DNA of 64,000 nucleotides. It comes from Lepas anatifera (taxonomy: Eukaryota; Arthropoda; Thecostraca; Lepadidae). The DNA lies in the NCBI GenBank assembly GCA_034440635.1, contig JAOTON010000773.1:741501-805500 (forward strand), written 5' to 3'. Positions 19,901 through 32,000 of the stretch are shown here, one piece after another. The notes beneath the pieces were generated by a model. The model worked only from the letters and a program-made list of their open reading frames with translations. It made no database searches and was not told the DNA's origin. The stretch's first letter is position 1; every line of letters starts with the position of its first letter. Position numbers and translations under genes: made by a program.

Positions 19901-22900
19901 GGTGGCGAATGTATATGGGTTACATGGGAAGGGGAACATAACGGTCACAAAAATTGTGAAAGTATTTTTGTAGAAATTTTGAAAAATCAAGGGGGGCTGT
20001 AAATGCCTCTTTCGCCCCCACCGCTAGATCCGCCAGTGTCTTAAGAAACCTCCAAATCAAAGCACGATCACTCTGGCAAACCCGCTTTGTGTCATCGCCC
20101 GCACGAGCTCAACTCTCTACTTGTGAACATGCCGTATAGGCTCGTGTTACTACGCCCAGTATCACCTCTCGAAACGGTCCAACACCGATGGGGTGCGTAT
20201 CACCGTCCCGTGCCATTCGTCGTGCACAGGCGGACACCCTGTTGCGTGTGCGTGGGCACGCACAGTGCAATCGTGCACCGCACCGCAGGCGGCGGCGGGG
20301 AGGGGGTATAGAGAGTGATCACCTGTCTAGTGATGTGCGGCAGAACATGGGCGAGGAAGGTGTGTGTCTTTGTAGGTTTCGACGGTGGGGTTTCGTTCGT
20401 AACGGGGCCGGAGTGACGATGGTGTTAGCGGGGTATTGATACTCCTCGATCGCGTGGGGTGTCGGACAGGGCGAAGCGAATGGTGTCGCTAGATAGATTT
20501 GTTTTGGTGCCTCATTTTGCGTGTGATAGCGAGGGCTGATGTTTAGTTTGATAGCCGTCAGTTAACCCGGGATACATAAGCAGCCTCAGTGCGCGCTATT
20601 TCCGTACCGATCATGGCAAAAGGAACCAATTGACTCGTGTATCTTGGTGTCTGGTACGTTTATGCGACCCGGTTTTTGTTCTTCTCTATGACTTCTGGGT
20701 TTAGTCCGGACCAATACTAAGTAAATGAGCCGTACAATAACATCATTGACAATGTTTTGATGTGAAATTAAATATTTTCATTAGATATGAGATTTGAGAA
20801 TGTGAAAAAATAGAAAAAAGAAAGTACGAGTTTCATCAGCTAACGTTAATGTTCCACTCGAATAGAGTCATCAATAATTTTCTTTTGCAAAGTCCCCTCT
20901 GAGCCGCCATACTTCGTCTTTAGGTCTTTCCATATTTCGTCTGGCTCGTGTGCGACGTAGTAACGCGTACCCAGGGCCTTGGTACCGAAACTGCTCATGT
21001 ATCCCGTGTATGTGGGTTCAGTTGTATCCAGTGAAGCAACAGCAGTTCCGTTGCCCGGTGTCCTCTAAAACTTTGGAGGAATTCGTTGCCACTGTATCCC
21101 TTGAGCTGTCGCAAGAACCATATCTCTGAGCGATTAAGGAGCAAATTAGTCACGTTGTACCTCTAGGTGTTCATGTGAAATTCAACTAATTGTCCTATAT
21201 CTAGGCTACCGTTCTAGGTTGACGTCCGCACTTGCAAAGGAGGCAGGCGCACCCGCCCTTTCCCTTCCCTGCACAAGAAGACGTCTCCGCGTTGGCTGTA
21301 GGCACCTGATGACCCCCACAGGGAGAAAAACCTAACGGAAAGCCACGGGCGGTCGCCATTGTTGAGCCCGCTGTGATGTGGGGTTCATTGGCCACCCCAA
21401 CCTGCCTGAGGGGTTAAACAATGCCGGAGATGCGCGCGTTATTCGGTCTCCGTGGGTTCGAACGTCGTGGTTATGTGTCGGCATAGCACGCGGCTCACGA
21501 TGGCGAGGCGCCTGGCTTTGATTAAGCGGTGACTAGGCAGTTCCGGCGTATCAGTGCTGGTTGAACTATCCGTGATTCGTCAGAGTGCACCATTACGTGC
21601 AACAATGTCGAACTGGTATTCATTGCGACATGATCAGGAATGTCATCGAATCTTGGGCGATGGGCTTTTGGATTACTGGATAGCCGGTAATCTGGGTGGT
21701 TTATTAGTAACGAGGGCCACATTTTCCTGCATTTTATCCGGATATCTATGTCGTGGCGATGGCGTCCAGTTTCAGAATTGCAGTGACTCAGTTCCGACTG
21801 AACTGTCGAGACCATAATGAGAGTCTGGTCTTCCCTGCCAAACCTGTCTCCCCTGGCTGTTTGTGGTTTGCTTTCATTGCAATAGACGAATGAGTGTCAG
21901 GGCAACCTCCGTGCTTACAGTCTGGTTGTTGTTAACTTCGTTGTTTTTGATTGTTGTTCGCGATAGGCTAATGTCAGAGAATTTGGTGGCTGCTTGGAAT
22001 AAGTCACCAGGCAAGATCCATAATTAAATCGTCCCAACAGTGTGATGTCTAGTATCATGGGCACGTTCTATACCGGGCCACGATGGGTCATTTATTCATA
22101 ACTCCACGCTGCAGTATCGTCTCCAGTCACACGTTTGACGTCCGCGTTATGCGTGTCACAATGTGTCACACCTCTGTCACTACTCGCCTCTCCGTGCATG
22201 TGACAAGCGCCCCCTCGTGTGAGTGAGAATGTCACCCCCTTCACGGCGGCTGACCTTAGCGCCCCACAGTGCAGCTGTCTCCTCCTCACCCTGTCTTTGT
22301 GCAGACGGAAGGTCGCTTTGCACCCTCTTATCACCGTGAATATCACTTGGAAGCAGAGTGCTGACAGTGTCAAGAGGTTTTGTGGCTAAAAGGTAGATGA
22401 AGGCTGGTTTTTGTCAGTGATATGGTGAGGAGATGGCGCCGTGATGTCTCGTGACAGAGCTGATGGTTTTGTCGTCTGGTGGCGTGTTTTATAGTGATTT
22501 GGTCGATACCAGGTCAGCCTTTGAACGTTTGATGATCACAGCTTCCACGGACGGTTAATGGTTTGCGTGGTCCCGCCATGGACACAGAAGCTTGGCTGTG
22601 TTCCAGCTCCAATCGTCAATGCCTACAGCTGGGCACAGCCTCAATCACAAATGCTTACAGCTGAACACTGACGTGTACACCCAGTAACACCTTACGCGAA
22701 CATTACGTTTGGCGTGACTCTTACGTGACTTACTTACGCTTATGGGTGTTTTGACTGTGCGTCATGTTTTGCGGACACGAAACTAAAGGCGACAACTTTG
22801 TTCCTTCACAGATATTGCTGAGTTCCTACACAAAGGCGAAGGCTTGAATAAGCGGGCCATAGGCGATTATCTGGGGGAGCGGCATGACTTCAACATCTCC

Positions 22901-22957
22901 GTATTAGCTGCCTTTGTCAACCTTCATGACTTCAGTGATCTGATATTGGTGCAGGTA

Positions 22958-23034
<77 letters not shown>

Positions 23035-26000
23035 AGTAGTGAAGTAGCAGTCGTTAAGTCCAGACAAGAGCAGTCTTGCCTATCACATTAGTGTCGCTTT
23101 GCCATCGTTACCTGTCGAGTTTCCTTTGGCGAGACCGTTGTAGCAATACGATTCCTCGAATCACTCAATACCGAAAAAGAAACGCATAACAGCCAGAAAT
23201 GTTCCCACCAGCGCTTGAATAAGAGGCGATACAGCGTGTGTATATTACGCGTTGATGGCTCCTAGAGCGAAGTCTCGTGTTGAGATTATCGTTCTCTGGT
23301 GAAATCTTGGCGGCTGCTGGCGCGAATGATGGTGAGACGGCTCTCCGGCGGTGCCCTCAGGCTCTGCGGCAGTTTCTGTGGAGCTTCCGGCTACCTGGCG
23401 AGAGCCAGAAGATTGACCGGATGATGGAGACTTTCGCGCAGAGATACTGCCAGCTCAACCCCAACATATTCACCAACGCAGGTGAGAGAGAGAGAGCCTC
23501 ATCAGACTGGATATAAAAGCTGATTAAACTCGGGTTGATCCAGAAGTATCGGAAAATGGAAATCTTTTTGCTGCTCAAAATCCAGCTCGGAAGTAAGCTT
23601 TATGAATGTATGTATATGGGCTTGCTTCAAATTTCTTCCGGATGAAGCATAAATCAAGTCCCAGGTGCTTACTAGGTACGTGTGTCGGAAATATCCCAAT
23701 GGCTTCCAACTATCGGTATGTTACACCTTTGCTTCCAGACACTCATTTAGCTCGTGTGGAGACGATTTATCTGAGCTCAGCTACCATTCTTTAGGCTTTT
23801 AACGCGAACCATCTAACCGTAAAACGGCAGAACATCGCGTTCAGTAGAAAAAAATGTCAGTGGCTGGACAAGCCGTAGTGCTCTGTTGGAGTCATCTGCC
23901 GCGGACTCAGATTCTTAAAGATGTGATATCTTTGACGCCGTGGAATCGACTGACTTCTGTGCTTGGACCCAATATCAATCGTCTCCATTCGGCGAGGACA
24001 GTTGGGTGACACCAAAGTTTCCACGATTTTTTATTGAACTAGATTCGTGACAAGGTTAACTTGGAATAGGATAAGAATAGTTTCACGTTCCATCTATCTC
24101 TTATATGTAAAGTTCGTCGTCATTCACGTGCATGTTACGTTTTTCGTAAAGGTGTTAAGCTCACATAAATTACGCCACACCCCAGGCACATTTTGCGGCG
24201 TGGGGGTGGGTGTTTGAGGATGGGAATAGACCAGGTTTCTATCCGCTGGTGCCTACCCATGTTTTTGAGTGCCACTTACCGTGTTATTCCATTTATTCCT
24301 GTGGGTAGATTCGATTTTAGCGCGGGAACGTCTCAGTCACACTGAAAGGGGCGAAGGAGCGTGATCCTGGTTGTGAGATCAATACGGACGTTTGAAGTCT
24401 CAGACTGGGCTTGCAATCATAGCATGCCCTTCGTGGGCAAGTTTTATCTCGTCGCCTTTTACAGTTAATAGCCATTGAAAGTGGTTTTCATTGTGCTCTC
24501 TCTCTAAACTCTGAAAATCTGTCACTGTTGATTTGCCTGAACTCACCCATCCATGCCATTCCGTGCCGCCCTACGTGAATCAACAAGTTGACACCATTCT
24601 TGACGAACAATAAATATGACTTGCTTTTTTAAATCAAGACTTCTTTGTGGAGAGCCTCGAATGGTTTTGTGAGTGTGCTTCGCTGTAGCTTCTAATATTT
24701 TACATCCTCCATCACTTTCATTTAGGAACCAGGGATCGGTGCCATGGATGGGAAGGAAAATACACAGCCAGCTTTTTCATCCCTACTGTCTCCGATCCAT
24801 GTCTATGCTGGTGACAGAATCAATACCAATATTGCTGTAGGTCAGCACGTGACAAGCCTTCATTAAGGTCAGTGCTGTCGCAAACAAGTCTGCCGACAAG
24901 ACAGAAAACTAATTAATTCGGAACCGGCTGATCAAAACATCCGCGCATTTGTATACAGTTCCTGCGAAGGGCTGTCGCACACTGTATAAACGAATCATAA
25001 ACACAGAAACGCTGTATTGAACTCGCGTTCCGGCTCAGCGGCCTTCGGTTGAACAGACCGTGCCGTTTTACGTCAAATCCCACACACCCCGCAGCCGTTC
25101 TCCGATCAAAGTTCACATTGCAGCTACATGTGACTGCTGCGTGGGGTTGCAGCTATTAATTCTGGTGCCAGAAGTAGTGCCGCTTAGCTGTTTGAAAGGG
25201 AGGGCCTTAGCTGCCTTCTGGGCAGAGGCACATACTTGGAAGTGGGGTATACATTTGAGTCAGACTCGTGGTTGAAGAGGTAGCTTTAGGAGCTGGAGTT
25301 GACTGGTTGTAATTTTGTTCATGTGGTATCCTGTCTTCGCTGTGTCCAGCGAAAGATTCTCCATTGTGAGATAACGTTTTACAAGGCTGCATCTCGTACA
25401 CTAGACGTTATCAAACTCACTTAACTGCCAGACCCTCAGCAGCTTTGTAATTGCTACGTTTTAGGGATAATTATCTCAGTTTTGTTGTCATGTATCAAGT
25501 TTATTCCACGGTTTCTTTTAAGGGGTTATTTTCCTAGTGAAAACCGCGAACCTAATAACCACCCGACGACTGCTGTTTGCCCTGCGGCCTTCCTCATTAT
25601 CGAGTCTAACGCCTCTCAGGGTCAAAGGTCGAGATTCGCGTACCACGTGACTGTATCCCTACCTCCCCCGAGGCGGAAAGCGTGGAGCGCGTGCCGACAG
25701 TGACCCTGCCTTTGTGAATGCCGCGGCGAGACGTCTGCTTCCTTTTGTAGCTAGAGATTCGGCTGCAGTAAAAGTGGATGACTTTGTCGACGGCTCGAAA
25801 AGCTTGTGGCTGGCCCCTTTTGTGAGCACGCATTTGGTATGAAAGACGCCAAGACTGAGAGCGAAGGTTCGTGAGCATCTCTGTTTGACTTTTCTCGCTG
25901 GTTGCAATCTCCGTGATGCATGTGTGCGGAGAGAAGAGCGGGGAAATCCCAACCCACAGCGTTATTTCAGGGCTGGACGTAGTCTCCTTAAATAGCCATA

Positions 26001-29000
26001 CAACGCCTAAGTTGAGAGTAACACCCTGGCTGCATTTGATTATGAATAAGCCGTACTGTGTCTTGAGCAGTATCCCGGTCTCATTTCAGTTAATCACCGC
26101 AATTACTGGGGTCCGAATGCATCTGCATGGGCCAGTTTAGTCCTGATCCACAACACAAATCTCGGCAGTTGCTCGGTGCTGCCAAGGCCGCGTTGCCATG
26201 ACAACAATCTCAATAACCGCCGAATGGTCGTGTCATGGCTGCTGTTTTTCAGGATTAGCCGAGATAAACGGTACGGTTGTTGTTAACGGCGGTGTCTTGT
26301 GATGTTTTGAGGAGTGGCTGTACCCATCGTTTGTTGTCGGGGTGCTCGGGTTAATCGGCGCGCTAGTTGAAAGGTGTGTTGGGGTGACCGCTGGTCAGCT
26401 GTTTATAAACAGAGGTGGTGCCAACAGGAAGCTTTTCAACGCCAACAGAGTGTTTGATTTATTAAGATGATGCTGACTTCTGGAAAAGTCAGCACGGCAA
26501 CCGGGAAGGAGGCACAAAAATGAGGCCGCCACTTTTTTGATTTAACCCGGTCCGTTTTTATATGAGTTGTTCCACTGCCAGACCTTTGAATGTGACGCTG
26601 TTCTAATTATTACTTTATGGAAATTTAAGGTCTTAAGAATATCATCCAATGTTTTTTATTCGTTTATTATGTAGCTTGAGTCGATGTTGTGTTCTTAAGT
26701 AGAACACCGTTTCTGGTTATGCGGTAGGGAACCACCAGTTTTCCCAAATAACTCAATTGTTATTAGTAGCAATCTTTTTTGTATTTTTCAATTTGGTAAT
26801 TGAACATTACAATAAATGTTCACGCTCATTATTGGTAATGTTGACGCTTGAAGTGCATTATCCTCTGCCTAGATATGTTTTAAAAAGACGCAAGATAGAA
26901 TCTCCGTGTCTGGATCTCTCTCCGTTTTCCCCTTGTTATCTGGGTTCGCTGGAATACTACCGACACTGCGTCACTGTTCCCCGTCCCGTGACCTGGCCTG
27001 TTTACCCGTGCGCCGGCAGCTGTATAGGGAGTTACACTGTCCAGAACACCAGACACACCCCCGCTGAGAGGAGGTGGCACTGGGTGGCACGACCCCACCG
27101 GTACCCGTAAACCCAGAGGCGAGGCCCACCCCACCCCCTCCTGGCGACGTGTCGGTTTTGGACCTAATGGGGCACCGCGATTAAAAACACAATTTGAACA
27201 TGATTAAAAACGTGGTTATACACCGATGAGCCTTGATTTTGTCAGGGATGTGAATTTCAGTTCTGGGGTGTGGACGATGTGTTCTGAGAGGGCTTGATTG
27301 GCAGACGAATTTTGTTTATTTGTTTATTGCTTTGAGCAAGATATGGACCCAATGACAGCTCATCAATGAGATAAAACATGTACAATACAATGCAAAATAA
27401 TATTTACAATGACTAATAGTAACATGACGTGGTGTTAAGGAAACTGACTTAGAATGGAGGACAGCTTCGCTCTCAGACAATGGACCTGGGCACGGCTGGC
27501 CATCTTAAACTCAGTGACTTGCCTCGTTAGAACTGGATGTCTGACAGGACCTTTGCTTTTGGAAAGCAGTTAGCAATAAAGCGCCATGGACCCCCGCTTC
27601 TGTCAGGATCAGAGAACATAAACGTCACCGGCATCAAAATCAGCTGACTAGAAACCTACCGCGCCAGAACCATAAACAATCTGGATGTGAGCTCTGCTGC
27701 CTTCCGCACGTGCTGGGGGTGGCTGAAATCGAACAATTTTCGGATGATAGGGTAACCCACCTGTTTCGCCCATCCCGACGCTTGCGTCAGAGAAGGTCGC
27801 GCCATGGGTTGGAGCCTCCTCCTCTTGGGTTGGACGGCGTCCCGGACTAGTCGCCTGCGGCGGTGCGCGGGTGGTCCGTTCCGCCCCGGGGCGGGTTAGC
27901 TGCCGCCCTCCTCCACCTGTTGTAGACGCCGACGTCAGCGCCTCTGGCGGCGACGTCCTGGAACTTCGACTAGCCTTCCGGTGGCCGGCGTCAGCCAGCG
28001 TCCTCTGTTTGGAAATGACGATGGTGTGGCTGAATAAGGCGTGTCCAGTGGAGACTCTGCTGCGTTATAGTTAGAGGAACGTCCAGATTATCAGAGGGAG
28101 GGAGGAAAGGGGTGTTTCAGGCTACTTCTCTCCCTAAGTCTTCTTGGCCTTCCCACCGGATGTACAGGATAAAACCATCTTTTGAAACTCATTTGTTTGT
28201 GTCGCAGTAAACTTCAACGTCGCGTGAGTTAATCTGCACTTGTTTGGTCAGTCCGTGTGTTACGTAACGTCCGAGAGTAATTGGGCAATTTGTGACGGAG
28301 TTTTGTAATTCCCAATAAATCAAAAGCGGACTTGGACCTAAGAGTCGGCGATAATTTTAAAGGCAGGTAATGGTGGAACAGCGCATTTTCATTGAAGGCA
28401 TGTAATCACTGTGTAGTTGTACTTGTGTAGTTGTCTACCTTTTTTGTCCTCAAGTAGATGTATCGGTCCCAAGAGGATGCTACCCTCCCGTGCTACCCTC
28501 TCATCAAGTGTACGGCAACCCAGACAACATCCTTGTCTCCAACCGCTTCCCACGGCTTCGTCAGCCACGGCGTGTAATCGACAAGATTACGTCGTTTGGC
28601 GGGAGTCGGGCCGGCGCGCCGATGGTGTTATTTGTGGCGCGGGACACCTCGTGGCATGGCGATGCTGCCAAAGTCGGCTATTCCTGCCTCCGGAGGAACA
28701 CCCTAAGGCTGTCGACCGGGACGCCATTCAAGCTTTTGAATAGAGGGTGAAATGTGAAACAGTCCAAAGTCAGTGAGCTGGAAGACGTGTTTGTTTTGGA
28801 TGGAAGTTCTTGGGTTAGTTCGCTGTCGTTTTCACTCTGCTCAGTATCAGCGCCTGTGCTGGCTTGGCTCTCATTTATTATTGCGGAGATAGCTCGGTTC
28901 AAAAGCTTTCTGGTCCCGCTTATGTCTCGTAAAAGAAAATCGAGCGCCTCTGGCGGAAGCTCTCCGACTAGAGCATTGGTAGGTCCAGTTTTAGCACCCA

Positions 29001-32000
29001 TTCATCAACCAAACCCAGCTCTGTGAAGCGCCGCGTCGTTCGGGCTTTATAGCATAGTATCTCGGGTTGATAGTGAATTGGGGTGGACTCCCTCGTCTCT
29101 TTCTGGTGAATTTTCTGTCTTTGTGTGCTTGTTGGAGCAAATGAGACGGATATAAGAAGTTGGATATATGACTTATGCCTACGTTTGCTCTTTGGAGATA
29201 AGGAATGTGGTGAATCTGGAAGGGTGGATGTCATTGAACTATTTGGAGGAAAAACCGTGTTTGTGTTCGTTCCAGATATTGCTACATGATAAACAGTCCA
29301 TGTTTTTGTGAAGCAAAATCTTGCGATCGCTTTGTCGTTCAGTTGGAGCAAAACAAAATCGTGAAGCTTTTGTGCTTTCGAGAGTGGTCGTCTTGGCAAC
29401 AGAAAAAAGATGCATCCATGAGGGACGTTGCACATGAGTGTCTCCATGATGTACAAATGAGATTTCCTGATTTTGTCCGATCGGCTCCGGGATTCCTCTG
29501 GCTATTTCCTAAATTCTGAGGCGTTTCTATAAAATATAGCAGAAAATTAAATCCTATAACGTTGAGATAGGTTTTCTATCATTTACAGCCCATACAGGGT
29601 TTGAGTGGGCGACAGAGCCCGAGCCTGGGCCATTTCTAGCTGCCCGTAGGAAGCGTGACACCAACAACAAGCGTAATCCAAGACTAGACTAAACTGACCT
29701 GATAGGCGCGCTATATGGCCCTGGCAGCCGAAGCGCCCTAAAGCACCAACACACACAGACTTATATTTTATCGTGGCGGCTTATTTCGAAGCTTTCTAAC
29801 TATCTCGGCCTTTGCCATGTTAGTACGTTTCTCAAAACCGTTCATCGCCGGGTGAGTTCTGGGATGTAACGCCGTGTTTGTGTCATGCTCGGCAGATACC
29901 TGCTACATCCTCAGCTACGCCATCATCATGCTCAACACTTCGCTGCACAACCCTAGCGTGAAGGAGAAGCCCTCCATCGACCAGTTCATCAGCATGGTTC
30001 GCGGCATCGACGATGGAGGTGGGTGCTGGGCGGAGGTGACCATGTGGAAGAACATTGGCGAATCTGGGCAGACAGTGGCGGAGCCAGGACTCTGGTATCG
30101 GGTTCGATGTATGACATGAATGGGGTGGAGCGCTCTGTTGACAGGGGCAGGGTCGTAGTTGGACATGTAAACTCGAGCAATTTGTAGATGAGTCATGTGT
30201 TTTGTGCATATGTTGCATAGTTATGCTGTTCAGGATCGTGAAGAATACGGCTTAATTGTCGGTAGATTTTTCCGGCTTTTAGATTATACGCGGTTTAAAT
30301 CCCACAATTAGGGGAGGTGGGGGGGCAAACCATCATTTGTTTTTGGTCTTGGACCCGCCAGTGGGCAGACCTACTCAAAGACCAGACGTCCGCACTAGCC
30401 AGAGATTGAATTATCATACCCACTCAGGAGGCACCCCATCTGCCCCGAAGGTCCGCAAGGTCATATTATTGATTGCCTATTAACTTCTGAGGTACAAATG
30501 GGAGATGTTTTCTTTCGTTTTAACAGGGTGTCAATGCCCACTGCATGCGATTAGAAACGGTAATTTACACGGTCACTTATACACTAATGGAGTGGCGGAC
30601 ATTTAAAGAAATCAGCATTTCAACAAAAGCATGTTCGACGCTACCTTTTCGATGTCAAGTTTAGACAGCCTTTCACACCACTGATCATCTAAAATGCTTC
30701 AGCTATGCGCGGCTTGACTAGTCACGATAGTTGACTTCGATTAACGTTCAATCTCTGCTTCCCTCTTGCGAGCCACGCCTTTCGCCAGTGTTATTGCCCC
30801 TCCCCCTCTCCCACGTGTTGTGTGGCGACATTTGGGGTCTGTTTCTGTCCTCTCAGTTTGTGATGACGTCATGCCCCGAGAGCGCACGTGCATTATAACT
30901 TACCAGACGTCCCTGGCCTGGCTGTGTGACAAGGAGTGTTTTTTTTAACTTTGTTCTTAATAAGTGGGTGCAGGTGACCGGTTCAAGGCCCGGGGCCCTC
31001 TGAAAAGTACCGAATGATCTGCAAAACCATCCCATCAAGGTCGGGTTGGCGACACCTTGTGACCTTGGCGTGTTGTAAACCCCGACAGCTGTGACGAAAT
31101 GCGTGACGTAACGGGATGTGACGGCTGTGTTTGGTACGAGCTTAACCGAAGGCTGCGACCCAAAACAGTTCCTAGCTCAGGTGTTGTGCGCTCTGACAGG
31201 TGTATCTGTTGATGAAAGAATTTGGCTTTCGAAATGCATTCGATTATTCTTTTTTGTTTAAGTTTAGAAACAATGGGTGACCAGTCCACATGCGCTTTTT
31301 TAATGGTCTTTCGCAGACATCTTAATCAACTGCACTTAACCAACTTTAGGCCGACTATCTATTCTCCTAAATGGTTTTGCGTTGAAGTCAAGAAACTGTA
31401 TCGTAAGCTGCCAGAGAGTCTGAATACTAGGATTGCTGAGCTTCTACGGTATTGCTCACCAATGCGGCTGTAGTGGTTTTGTTCCTGTGTTTGGCTTTTT
31501 CATCTTTTTGCATTTCTAGGGTTCGGCCTCGCCCCAAAATAAACCACATTTTTGGTATTTTTCTCTTGCCATTTTACGGCACTACAACTACGATATGTTA
31601 TAAGGCGTGGAAGTGGAGGAGAGTTAGTTAGGCTTTAAACAGCTGAGTTTGCCTAAGTCCGCCTATAAGTGAACTCGATCCTTTGACGTATAATCTGCAT
31701 TGATCTCACGTTACCTTATATCGAGAAAACTCTGTTATTCCGTGGTGTATGAGCGTTTGTGAATGCTGGCGAAGTATTTGTGCCGTTTGTTCAGTTTTCC
31801 GGGCAGTACACTTTACATCTGATAACCGAATGAAAATTCTGAAAAATCAGAATGTGCCTTCCCGGTTAAAGTGCGTGTCCAAGACCTGCGGCAATCTTTT
31901 TCCAGTTCTGGCGTGAGGCAGTTAACATGTCCAAGGAGCTGCTACAGAGCCTATGTAACAGCATCAACTCAGAACCGTTAATGATCCCATCCCTTTGTAC

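Larger units (their letters stand above)
17036..22811 (+). other. Cytohesin intron 2 (5776 bp)
   Basis: It holds hAT-like elements at 19.6-20.0 kb and a tRNA-like stretch with a gggttcgaacg B box at about 21400-21480. The rest has no recognisable genes. Confidence 0.85.
23482..29895 (+). other. Cytohesin intron 4 (6414 bp)
   Basis: It contains a probable non-LTR retrotransposon 3' end at 27.3-27.6 kb and a SINE tail fragment at 29.64-29.75 kb. The remaining sequence holds only open frames without recognisable domains. Confidence 0.8.

Noticed and set aside
27871..28074. GC-rich proline/alanine frame as a gene start
   Set aside because: It is inside a cytohesin intron, with no donor in phase and no similarity; GC richness alone explains the open frame.
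28678..29001. Acidic - strand frame of about 107 residues ([17 protein letters not shown]) and the overlapping + strand frame
   Set aside because: Both strands are open over the same interval, inside a cytohesin intron, with no recognisable domain or splice support. I could not choose between them.
28968..29456. 162-residue - strand frame
   Set aside because: It has no family motif and an irregular composition, and an open + strand frame overlaps it. Length alone was not convincing.
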